Made by a program: the position numbers and the translations under genes. Of a stretch of DNA of 64,000 nucleotides, positions 58,177-64,000 are shown piece after piece (position 1 is the first letter of the stretch; each line of letters begins with the position of its first letter). Below the pieces are notes generated by a model. That model worked only from the letters and a program-made list of their open reading frames with translations. It did not search any database and was not told where the DNA came from. The DNA is from JAGQUL01 sp038212015 (GTDB taxonomy: Bacteria; Actinomycetota; Thermoleophilia; Gaiellales; SKUG01). The DNA lies in contig JBBQUY010000005.1 in assembly GCA_038212015.1 (NCBI GenBank), forward strand, positions 7,872-71,871, written 5' to 3'.

Positions 58177-59389
58177 CCGCTACGTCGAGCGCCGCCGACA
58201 GGTCGCGCCACAGGTCGTCGACGTCCTCCAGGCCCACCGAGATGCGCAGCAGCGATTCGCCGACACCGGACCGCTCGCGGCTCGTCGCGTCACAGACGCG
58301 ATGTGTCAGTGACGCCGGGTGCTGGATGAGCGTGTCAGTCGAACCGAGGCTCACCGCGTGCGTCGCCAGGCGCACCGCGCCGAGCACCGCGCGAGCGGCG
58401 TCGAATCCGCCGACGAGCTCGAACGCCACCATCGACCCGGGGCCGGACATCTGGCGGCCGACGAGTCCTGTCTGGTCGGTGCCGGGCAGCGACGCATGGT
58501 GCACGCGTTCGATCGCCGGATGCAACGCAAGGCGGCTCGCGAGCTGCGTGGCGGTGTCCTGCATCGCGCGCACGCGCAGTGGCAGCGTCGCCAGCCCTCG
58601 GTGCAGCTGATACGCCGCCATCGGGTGCAGCACCGCGCCCGTCGCGATGCGCACGCCACGCAGTCGTGCGGCCGTGGCCTCGTCGCACGCGACGACACCG
58701 CCCATCGCGTCGCCATGGCCGCCGATGAACTTGGTGGCGCTGTGGATGACGATCGACGCGCCGTGCTCGAGCGGTCGCTGCAGCACGGGCGTGGCGAACG
58801 TGTTGTCGACGGCGACCGGCACGTTCCCGGCCGCGCGCGCGACCGCCGCGATGTCCACGAGCGTCGACGTCGGGTTCTGCGGCGTCTCGAGCAGGATCAG
58901 CCCCGTATCGGGGCGGATCGCCTCCGCGACCTCGTCGGGCATCGCCCACGTCACGTCGATGCCGAGCAGGTCGCTGCACATCAGGTGGTCGGTCCCGCCA
59001 TACAGCGGTCGCACGCCCACGACGTGGCGGTGGTCGCCGTCGAGCGACATCAGCAGCGCCGTGATCGCGCCCATCCCCGACGCGAACGCAACCGCGCTCG
59101 TCGTGCCCTCGAGGGCGGCGATCGCATCCTCGAATCGGCCGACAGTGGGGTTGTGCAGGCGTGCGTAGATCGGGGAGCCGGACGGCTGTTCGCCATTTGC
59201 CCAGGCGTCGAGCTGCGCGGCGGCGCCGTCGAGGTCGCCAACGGGGTACGTGGTGGACAGGTCGAGCGGCGGTGCGTGCACGCCCAGTTCGCGAAGGTCC
59301 TCGCGGCCTGCGTGTACGGCTCGCGTGTCGAATCCGAACGTGCCTGCGTCGCCTTCGTGCATCCCCATCGCGCCGATCCCCTCAGTCAT
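58124..59389 (-). CDS. Cys/Met-metabolism PLP enzyme (trans-sulfuration family)
   Basis: A 421-residue PLP enzyme of the cystathionine gamma-synthase/gamma-lyase/methionine gamma-lyase family. YARLHNPTVGRFEDAIAALEG, FASGMGAITALLMS, VRPLYGGTDHLM, VAVDNTFATPVLQRPLEHGA and the PLP lysine (Lys220 in HSATKFIGGHGD) are all present, as is VSLGSTDTLIQHPASLTH. LYGGT has Gly where methionine gamma-lyases carry Cys, which weakly favours a gamma-synthase or cystathionine lyase. The divergent Lrp-type regulator suggests amino-acid-responsive control. Confidence 0.88.
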   Translation of the reverse strand: MTEGIGAMGMHEGDAGTFGFDTRAVHAGREDLRELGVHAPPLDLSTTYPVGDLDGAAAQLDAWANGEQPSGSPIYARLHNPTVGRFEDAIAALEGTTSAVAFASGMGAITALLMSLDGDHRHVVGVRPLYGGTDHLMCSDLLGIDVTWAMPDEVAEAIRPDTGLILLETPQNPTSTLVDIAAVARAAGNVPVAVDNTFATPVLQRPLEHGASIVIHSATKFIGGHGDAMGGVVACDEATAARLRGVRIATGAVLHPMAAYQLHRGLATLPLRVRAMQDTATQLASRLALHPAIERVHHASLPGTDQTGLVGRQMSGPGSMVAFELVGGFDAARAVLGAVRLATHAVSLGSTDTLIQHPASLTHRVCDATSRERSGVGESLLRISVGLEDVDDLWRDLSAALDVAVTIQDGVALASGVHVIR

Positions 59390-59423
59390 TCGTACTGCGA
59401 TATGTCCCTACCATAGGCGTAGA

Positions 59424-59453
59424 TTCGGACGGAATCGAACTATGCGATACAAT
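59424..59453 (+). promoter_or_regulatory. Promoter of the Lrp-type regulator
   Basis: -35-like TTCGGA (59424-59429), 18-bp spacer, -10 TACAAT (59448-59453), then nine bases to the ATG at 59463. The region between the divergent starts also has ATTC/GAAT arms around 59423-59435, a possible site for the regulator. Confidence 0.5.
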
Positions 59454-59462
59454 GTGCGGCAG

Positions 59463-59954
59463 ATGACTGATTTTGAAGGTATTGATGCTGTCGACCAGTT
59501 GATCTTGGGCGTCCTGCAGGACGATGCGCGGATCACCAATCGCGACCTTGCTGCGCGCGTCGGGCTCAGCCCGTCCGCATCGCTCGCCCGCATGCGTGGC
59601 CTGCGCGAGCGCGGGATCATCACGGGCTTCGCGGCCGAGCTGGACCTGTCGCGCCTGGGGCGCCCGCTGCAGGCGCTGGTCGCGATCCGCCTCAACAACC
59701 ACGCGCGCGGCCTGCTCGACCAGTTCGTCGAGGATCTCGTCGCGCTGGAGGAGACGATCAGCCTCTTTCATCTCACGGGCGAAGCCGACTACCTGCTGCA
59801 CGTCGCCGTCGCGGATCCCGAGCACCTGCGCGACGTCGTGCTCGATCGCCTGACGCTCCGGCCGGAGGTGGCGCAGGTCACCACGTCGCTCATGTTCGAA
59901 CACCATCGCTCGCGCCCGCAGCCGCTCAGTCGTCGCGCCCGACCTCGTCGGTAG
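59463..59954 (+). CDS. Lrp/AsnC-family transcriptional regulator
   Basis: A 163-residue regulator: N-terminal winged helix (DAVDQLILGVLQDDARITNRDLAARVGLSPSASLARMRGLRERGIITGF, split by the recognition helix) and a C-terminal RAM ligand domain (ALVAIRLNNHARGLL; ETISLFHLTGEADYLLHVAVAD). Divergent from the PLP enzyme 73 bp away, like Pseudomonas MdeR with its methionine gamma-lyase gene, so it probably controls that enzyme and itself in response to an amino acid. An in-frame ATG at 59442 would place the promoter -10 inside the gene, so 59463 is preferred. Confidence 0.9.
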   Translation: MTDFEGIDAVDQLILGVLQDDARITNRDLAARVGLSPSASLARMRGLRERGIITGFAAELDLSRLGRPLQALVAIRLNNHARGLLDQFVEDLVALEETISLFHLTGEADYLLHVAVADPEHLRDVVLDRLTLRPEVAQVTTSLMFEHHRSRPQPLSRRARPRR

Positions 59955-59991
59955 GTTCCGTCGGTCACCGGACCGACCTCGAGGAGCGCAC

Positions 59992-60642
59992 ATGACCACC
60001 GACCCGACCACTCGCCTGCCATGGCGCGCTGCCGGATCGACGCTGATTGCCGCTGCGATCCTCGGGTGGCTCGGCGTGATCGTGCGGTCCCACCAGGGCG
60101 CTGTGGGTCTCGAGCGGCAGCTCGCGGAGGTCGCCGATGCCTCGGCGCGTGAGCTCGTCGCCTCGGGCGTATGGATCGCAGCGACGATGCTCTTCATCCT
60201 GTCCGGCGTGTTCATCGCGATCATCGCGCATGCACGCGGCGGACAAGGCGCGTTCATCGGTGCCCTGCTGCTCGCCGTCGGCGGTGCCTGGATCACCGCA
60301 GCGCCAGGAGCAGCTGCGGTGGTGCTGCACATGCTCGCGACCGGCGACCTGAGCTCGGCCACCATCACCGAACTCGCCGCTGCGCTGAAGGGCGACCAGG
60401 CGTGGCTCGTGACGCTGCCGCTCATGATCGCATTCGTGCTCGCACCGGTCGTGCTTGCGCTCGGCCTTCGAACGATGCGCCTGGGCGTGGGTGGCGGCGT
60501 CGCGCTCACGTGGATCGTGTCCGTCATCGCCGCGCTCGTGCTCTACGGCGATCGCACCGGCGAAGTGATCGCCTGCGGCGGCATGATGGTCGCCCACGTG
60601 CTCATCGGCGTCGCGCTGCGACGCGAGGATGCTCCTGCCTGA
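59992..60642 (+). CDS. Uncharacterised membrane protein (six helices)
   Basis: A 216-residue protein with about six hydrophobic segments and short loops, the longest (residues 40-55; AVGLERQLAEVADASARE) outside the first helix. No family recognised and no charged residues within helices that would suggest transport. GAGGAG ahead of the ATG is a normal ribosome-binding site. It follows the Lrp gene by 37 bp and may be co-transcribed. Confidence 0.65.
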   Translation: MTTDPTTRLPWRAAGSTLIAAAILGWLGVIVRSHQGAVGLERQLAEVADASARELVASGVWIAATMLFILSGVFIAIIAHARGGQGAFIGALLLAVGGAWITAAPGAAAVVLHMLATGDLSSATITELAAALKGDQAWLVTLPLMIAFVLAPVVLALGLRTMRLGVGGGVALTWIVSVIAALVLYGDRTGEVIACGGMMVAHVLIGVALRREDAPA

Positions 60643-60650
60643 CAGGCGTG

Positions 60651-60962
60651 TCAGGCGATCGTGAAGATCGTCTCCCCATGGAGCGGTTCCACGTGGGTGT
60701 CCACACGCGTCACGACCGCGCCCGGAGGTCCATGCCGACAGAATTCCACGAGACGCTCGACCACTTCCGGGCGTCCCTCGAAGACTGCCTCCACCGATCC
60801 GTCCGTGCGGTTTCGTACCCATCCGTCGACCCCGCATCCTCGTGCGGCCTCGGCCACGGAGCTGCGAAACCACACCCCCTGGACTCGACCGCGGACGACC
60901 ACTCGGCACCGAATCCGATCCACCAGTCGTGCGGTCTTCGCCGCGGCACTCATGCCCGACAT
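60651..60962 (-). CDS. acyP: Acylphosphatase
   Basis: A 103-residue small hydrolase of carboxyl-phosphate bonds. The catalytic Arg33 lies in RGRVQGVWFRSSV and Asn51 in DGWVRNRTDGSVE; the last strand carries THVEPLHGETIF. GGAGG eight bases before the ATG at 60962 supports this start over the ATG nine bases downstream. It is convergent with the membrane-protein gene (8-bp gap). Confidence 0.93.
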   Translation of the reverse strand: MSGMSAAAKTARLVDRIRCRVVVRGRVQGVWFRSSVAEAARGCGVDGWVRNRTDGSVEAVFEGRPEVVERLVEFCRHGPPGAVVTRVDTHVEPLHGETIFTIA

Positions 60963-60989
60963 GCTGCCTGCCTCCTCGCTCGACGTCAG

Positions 60990-62309
60990 CTAGGCGAGGG
61001 GTACCCCGGTGGCAGCTCGTGCAACGACCTCGTGCTGGTCATGGGCACGTCTCGGGGTGCGTGACAGCGTGAACGTGAACGCGGCCCCACTGTCGGGCGC
61101 GTCCTCGACGGCAATCGTGCCGCCGTGCTGCTCGACGATCGCCGCGACGATGGCGAGACCGAGTCCGTGTCCACCGTCTCGGGCGCCCGCTCCGCGCCGC
61201 CAGGGTTGGAACACCACGTTCGCTTCCTCGCTCGGAATCCCGGGACCCTGATCACGCACGGTGAAGCGCCAGCCGCCCACCTGGTCGGTTCCCTCGACGT
61301 GCACGTGGGCGATGTCATCGGGGGTCGGACCGACGCCGTGCACGGCAGCATTCTCGAACAGGTTCGCGAAGAGGCGACGGAGGCTCGGCTCGTGCCCGAT
61401 GATCGTCGCGGGCACGTCGGCGATATGTACCGAAACCCCGTCGATCGTGCGCGCGACGTCCTCGAGGGCTCGCCGAACGTCGATCTGCTCGGTCGCCGGC
61501 AGCAACTCGGCTGCCTCGGACAGGTCGAGCACGCCGCGGATGGTGCTTTCCGCGCGCCAACCGAGCGCCGAGATCCGCCGCATGTACTCACGGACGGCGT
61601 CGATGTCGACCGTTCCTTCGCTCAGGCGCTGGTCCGCGAGCTCCGCCAAGGCGCATATCGACGTCAGCGGCGTACGAAGGTCATGGGCGAGCGCCGCCTG
61701 TGACGCGCGCAGCGAGTGCATCGCGCGGCGCGAACTCCGCACCTGTTCGCGTAGCGCGATCACGATCGGGCGGGTGCTGATCACGACCGTCGCCAGTACC
61801 ACGATGAGTGCGACGCGTTGAGCCAGCGTGCCCTGATCCGGTAGGCCGGGCAACCAGTCGTGCATCGGTGCGATGACGAGCAGCGTGCAGATCAGCAGCC
61901 CGATGGCGATGTCGGCGGGGTCGGCATATAGCGCGATCCAGATCAATGGCACCAGGAGCAGCATGCCGAATCCGCTCGACATGCCGCCCGTGGTGGCGGC
62001 CATGAGCCAGATCCAGATGACTGCGGTGTGTGGCGGGATCGACTCCACCCAGCGGGGATAGCGAAGCCACGGCACGACCCAGCCGATGATGTTGGTCGCG
62101 ATGATCGCGGCCACGGCCACGGCGAACGCAACGTGCAGGCCGTCGGCGACCTCGGTCCACGCCAGCGCCGCGACGACGGGGAACCCCGACATCGCAAGGA
62201 ATCGGATCTCGGATGCATTGTCGCGCGTGAGCATGCTTTCGCGCTCGTGCGGGCGCAGCGTGGATTCGTCGTTGCGCAGCGCGAGTCGGAGCTGTTCGAG
62301 AACGACCAT
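60990..62309 (-). CDS. Sensor histidine kinase
   Basis: A 439-residue kinase with five membrane helices in the first 190 residues (no large extracellular domain), a HisKA helix pair with intact H box (AHDLRTPLTSI, His209), N box (LFENAAVHG), DQGPGI and GHGLGLAIVAAIVEQHGG. It should autophosphorylate and pass the phosphate to a response regulator not encoded here. The leaderless TAGGAT box is seven bases before the start. Confidence 0.9.
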   Translation of the reverse strand: MVVLEQLRLALRNDESTLRPHERESMLTRDNASEIRFLAMSGFPVVAALAWTEVADGLHVAFAVAVAAIIATNIIGWVVPWLRYPRWVESIPPHTAVIWIWLMAATTGGMSSGFGMLLLVPLIWIALYADPADIAIGLLICTLLVIAPMHDWLPGLPDQGTLAQRVALIVVLATVVISTRPIVIALREQVRSSRRAMHSLRASQAALAHDLRTPLTSICALAELADQRLSEGTVDIDAVREYMRRISALGWRAESTIRGVLDLSEAAELLPATEQIDVRRALEDVARTIDGVSVHIADVPATIIGHEPSLRRLFANLFENAAVHGVGPTPDDIAHVHVEGTDQVGGWRFTVRDQGPGIPSEEANVVFQPWRRGAGARDGGHGLGLAIVAAIVEQHGGTIAVEDAPDSGAAFTFTLSRTPRRAHDQHEVVARAATGVPLA

Positions 62310-62316
62310 CCCGCGG

Positions 62317-62322
62317 ATCCTA
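62317..62322 (-). promoter_or_regulatory. -10 box (TAGGAT) of the histidine kinase gene
   Basis: TAGGAT seven bases before the ATG at 62309; same hexamer as vanZ. Leaderless. Confidence 0.55.
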
Positions 62323-62365
62323 CGCGTCGCAGGACCGCTCGCTCATCGAATTGCCGAGACTTTGC

Positions 62366-63493
62366 TCATTCCTCGAGCACGATGTCAGCCGAATCGGGGC
62401 ATGTGAAGTCGCGATCGTCGCCGCGATGATCGGCATCGATGCAGATGGTCTGGCCCTGGAACGTGACGATGCCCCGACCGTCGACGATGCCCGACAGCTC
62501 GCGCGAGTAGGAGGCAGGGATCGCGAAGATGCCCAGGGTGGCGACCGCCACCGACACGACCCACGCGGTCGTGAGCGCGATCGTCGTCGGTCGTGATCGG
62601 GTCGTGCGAGGGCGACGAATCTCCGCGAAGCCTCGCTCGATCGGCAACAACAGGGCGATCGGGATCCAGGCGATGCAGGTCACCCACAGGCCGGCGAGCC
62701 AGGCAGAGGTGCCCTCGTCGAAGAGATCGAGGATGATGTCGGGGTCGATCGCGATCCATCCGATCGCGACCGCCCAGGCAACGAGCAGCGCCCAGATCGT
62801 GACGAGCAGCGTCCAGCGAATCAGGACGGCGACGAATCCCGCGACGGTCGTGATGAACGAGCCCAGCGTCGCCAGCGCTGGACTCGCCTGCTCGCGCGCG
62901 CGGGCGAGCATCTCCTGTGCGGTGGTTCCTGTGCCCAGTGCCTCGGCGCGTTCCTCTGGGGACTTGGCTTCCGGCACGATGAGTGCCATCACGATATAGG
63001 CGATGATGCCGGCGCCGCTCGTGAGGATGGTGAGCACGACGACCGCCACGCGCACCACAGTGACGTCCATGCGCAGGTAGGCGGCAAGGCCGGAACAGAC
63101 GCCAGCGAGCAGCGCGTCGTCGCCGGTGAGGCGATAGAGCCGTCGATCGCGCCAGTTGGGTGGGTCCTCGACAGCGCCCGCCGCCGGTCCCGCGACCGGT
63201 TCCATCGGCGTGGTCGCGGCCGCTGCCGCGTCGTCGTCTGCGGGCTCGACGGTGCCGAGCGCGTCCAGCACGTCAGAGACCTGCGCCGCCGTGACGACGT
63301 CACGATCTCGGGGTGCCACATGCGCGAGCCGATCGGCGATCGCACGCTCGAAATCGAGCACGAGTTCATCGCGATCGGGGTCTGCCGCGAGCCGGGTGCG
63401 CGCCGCCTCGAGCCAGGATTCGAGCTTCTGGACGCCCGCGTCCTCGATGTGCCAGGCGCGCCCGGCGAGGTTGACGATGGTCACGCGGTTCAT
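62366..63493 (-). CDS. PspC-domain envelope-stress membrane protein
   Basis: A 375-residue protein: about 100 cytoplasmic residues (MNRVTIVNLAGRAWHIEDAG), a PspC domain (RLYRLTGDDALLAGVCSGLAAYLRMDVT, then GIIAYIVMALIVPE), four more helices, and a short extracellular tail with two cysteines (GQTICIDADHRGDDRDFTCPD). PspC proteins sense envelope stress or regulate phage-shock responses. It overlaps the PadR gene by ATGA, a common pairing in which the PadR repressor controls the operon. Confidence 0.88.
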   Translation of the reverse strand: MNRVTIVNLAGRAWHIEDAGVQKLESWLEAARTRLAADPDRDELVLDFERAIADRLAHVAPRDRDVVTAAQVSDVLDALGTVEPADDDAAAAATTPMEPVAGPAAGAVEDPPNWRDRRLYRLTGDDALLAGVCSGLAAYLRMDVTVVRVAVVVLTILTSGAGIIAYIVMALIVPEAKSPEERAEALGTGTTAQEMLARAREQASPALATLGSFITTVAGFVAVLIRWTLLVTIWALLVAWAVAIGWIAIDPDIILDLFDEGTSAWLAGLWVTCIAWIPIALLLPIERGFAEIRRPRTTRSRPTTIALTTAWVVSVAVATLGIFAIPASYSRELSGIVDGRGIVTFQGQTICIDADHRGDDRDFTCPDSADIVLEE

Positions 63494-63819
63494 CGGGAGG
63501 CTCCCAGTGTCGTGAGGGTGGTGGCCAGGTCCTGCCAGTACGTGTCGAGCTGTGAGCGTCGCTCGCGACCGGCATCGGTGAGGCGGTGGTACTTGCGTGG
63601 GGGGCCGCTCCCGGACTCCTCCCACTCGTGTTCCAACAGGCCGTCGCGCCGGAGCTTGCCGAGCAGGGGGTACAGCGTGCCCTCCTGCGTGGCGAACGGC
63701 GTGTCGGCCAGGCGCTCGAGGATCTCCGCGGCGTACAGGCGGCCGGGTGCGAGCGCGGTGAGCACGGCCAGTTCGAGCAGGCCACGGCGTACGGATCGGA
63801 ACGGGTCGGTTTCAGTCAT
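63490..63819 (-). CDS. PadR-family transcriptional repressor
   Basis: A 109-residue winged-helix regulator: RRGLLELAVLTALAPGRLYAAEILERLAD, FATQEGTLYPLLGKLRRDGLLE, GPPRKYHRLTDAGRERR. These are the standard PadR signatures. It probably represses its own operon with the PspC gene through a palindrome next to its start. ATG 63819 is preferred; an AAGG ribosome-binding site inside the palindrome lies eight bases upstream. Confidence 0.9.
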   Translation of the reverse strand: MTETDPFRSVRRGLLELAVLTALAPGRLYAAEILERLADTPFATQEGTLYPLLGKLRRDGLLEHEWEESGSGPPRKYHRLTDAGRERRSQLDTYWQDLATTLTTLGASR

Positions 63820-63849
63820 CACGGTACCTTCATTACGCAAGGTACCGTG
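63820..63849. promoter_or_regulatory. Predicted PadR operator
   Basis: Perfect 11-bp inverted repeat CACGGTACCTT (63820-63830) and AAGGTACCGTG (63839-63849) with an eight-base spacer, abutting the padR start codon and including its ribosome-binding site, so binding could block both transcription and translation. Confidence 0.75.
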
Positions 63850-63949
63850 TTTCGCGCCAGATTGCAAGTCGTGCGGTGGACGCGGACCGCGTCGCGCTGC
63901 TACGATTCGCACGTCGCGTCGGTCCCCAACCCACCGCCGCGGCCACTAC

Positions 63950-64000
63950 GCGCGATTAGCTCAGTGGGAGAGCACCGCCTTGACATGGCGGGGGTCGCTG
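63950..64000 (+). tRNA. tRNA-Val (anticodon GAC), 5' part
   Basis: The acceptor strand GCGCGAT, D arm GCTCAGTGGGAGAGC, and anticodon stem CCGCC/GGCGG with loop TTGACAT (anticodon GAC at 63982-63984) are visible. The window ends in the T arm. A TACGAT at 63901-63906 may be the -10 of its promoter. Confidence 0.93.

Overview
The window is 64 kb of high-GC chromosomal DNA from an actinobacterium. Evidence: dense actinomycete-type coding with ATGA/TGATG gene overlaps, an ECF sigma / ZAS anti-sigma pair, a potassium-independent H+-pyrophosphatase, a GCS2-type carboxylate-amine ligase, a PspC/PadR pair, and many genes whose start codon lies 6-9 bases after a TAnnnT box (leaderless transcription). 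A thermoleophilian lineage (Solirubrobacterales/Patulibacter-like) is my best guess from gene style, not a demonstrated placement. There is no phage, integrase, transposase, CRISPR array or rRNA; it reads as core chromosome with lineage-specific patches.

Layout. 1-4.1 kb: the 3' two thirds of uvrA, an orphan Flp-type pilin, and a PanG-like oxidoreductase overlapping a PanC homologue that has lost most catalytic motifs. 4.1-10.5 kb: FmdB zinc ribbon, type-4 uracil-DNA glycosylase, then the t6A tRNA-modification genes tsaE, a tsaB-rimI fusion and tsaD, followed by a secreted subtilase. 10.5-16.7 kb: a stand-alone Clp N-domain protein, a glutaredoxin-like protein, a long non-coding stretch with a strong terminator, a glycosyltransferase divergent from an ECF sigma/anti-sigma pair, and a lysyl-oxidase-like protein; a palindromic 49-bp repeat lies at both ends. 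16.7-25.3 kb: an oligopeptide-type ABC importer without ATPase genes, a membrane protein followed by a decayed copy of its C-terminal domain, a GCS2 ligase and a histidine kinase lacking its phospho-acceptor histidine.

25.5-37.2 kb: hppA with terminator; a patch of unusual proteins (glycine-rich protein, phospholipase-D-like enzyme, 746-residue low-complexity protein with EF-hand/TerB-like repeats); a degenerate HAD-like protein and VanZ; then a vitamin-uptake ECF module made of a DUF4430 lipoprotein, a single polypeptide fusing EcfT with two EcfA ATPases, and an S component. 37.2-46.3 kb: VapBC, a secreted Ig-like surface protein, PcrA helicase, lipase, PAP2-type enzyme, and an HExxH protein with a C-terminal PGWKR tandem repeat. 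46.5-54 kb: aldehyde dehydrogenase, M32 carboxypeptidase, GNAT/M20 pair, acyltransferase, and a repeat cluster. 54-64 kb: zinc-ribbon proteins, an M14 amidase, two tandem PRC-barrel membrane paralogues, a Cys/Met-metabolism PLP enzyme divergent from an Lrp-type regulator, acylphosphatase, a complete histidine kinase, PspC/PadR and the 5' part of tRNA-Val(GAC).

Most interesting items: the EcfT-EcfA-EcfA fusion, the catalytically stripped PanC next to its partner, three families of small hairpin/palindromic intergenic repeats, the decayed domain repeat behind the 20.6-kb membrane gene, the three unusual effector-like proteins (phospholipase-D-like, EF-hand-repeat and HExxH), and the pervasive leaderless promoter pattern. 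All functional calls rest on reading motifs by eye; no database search was run.
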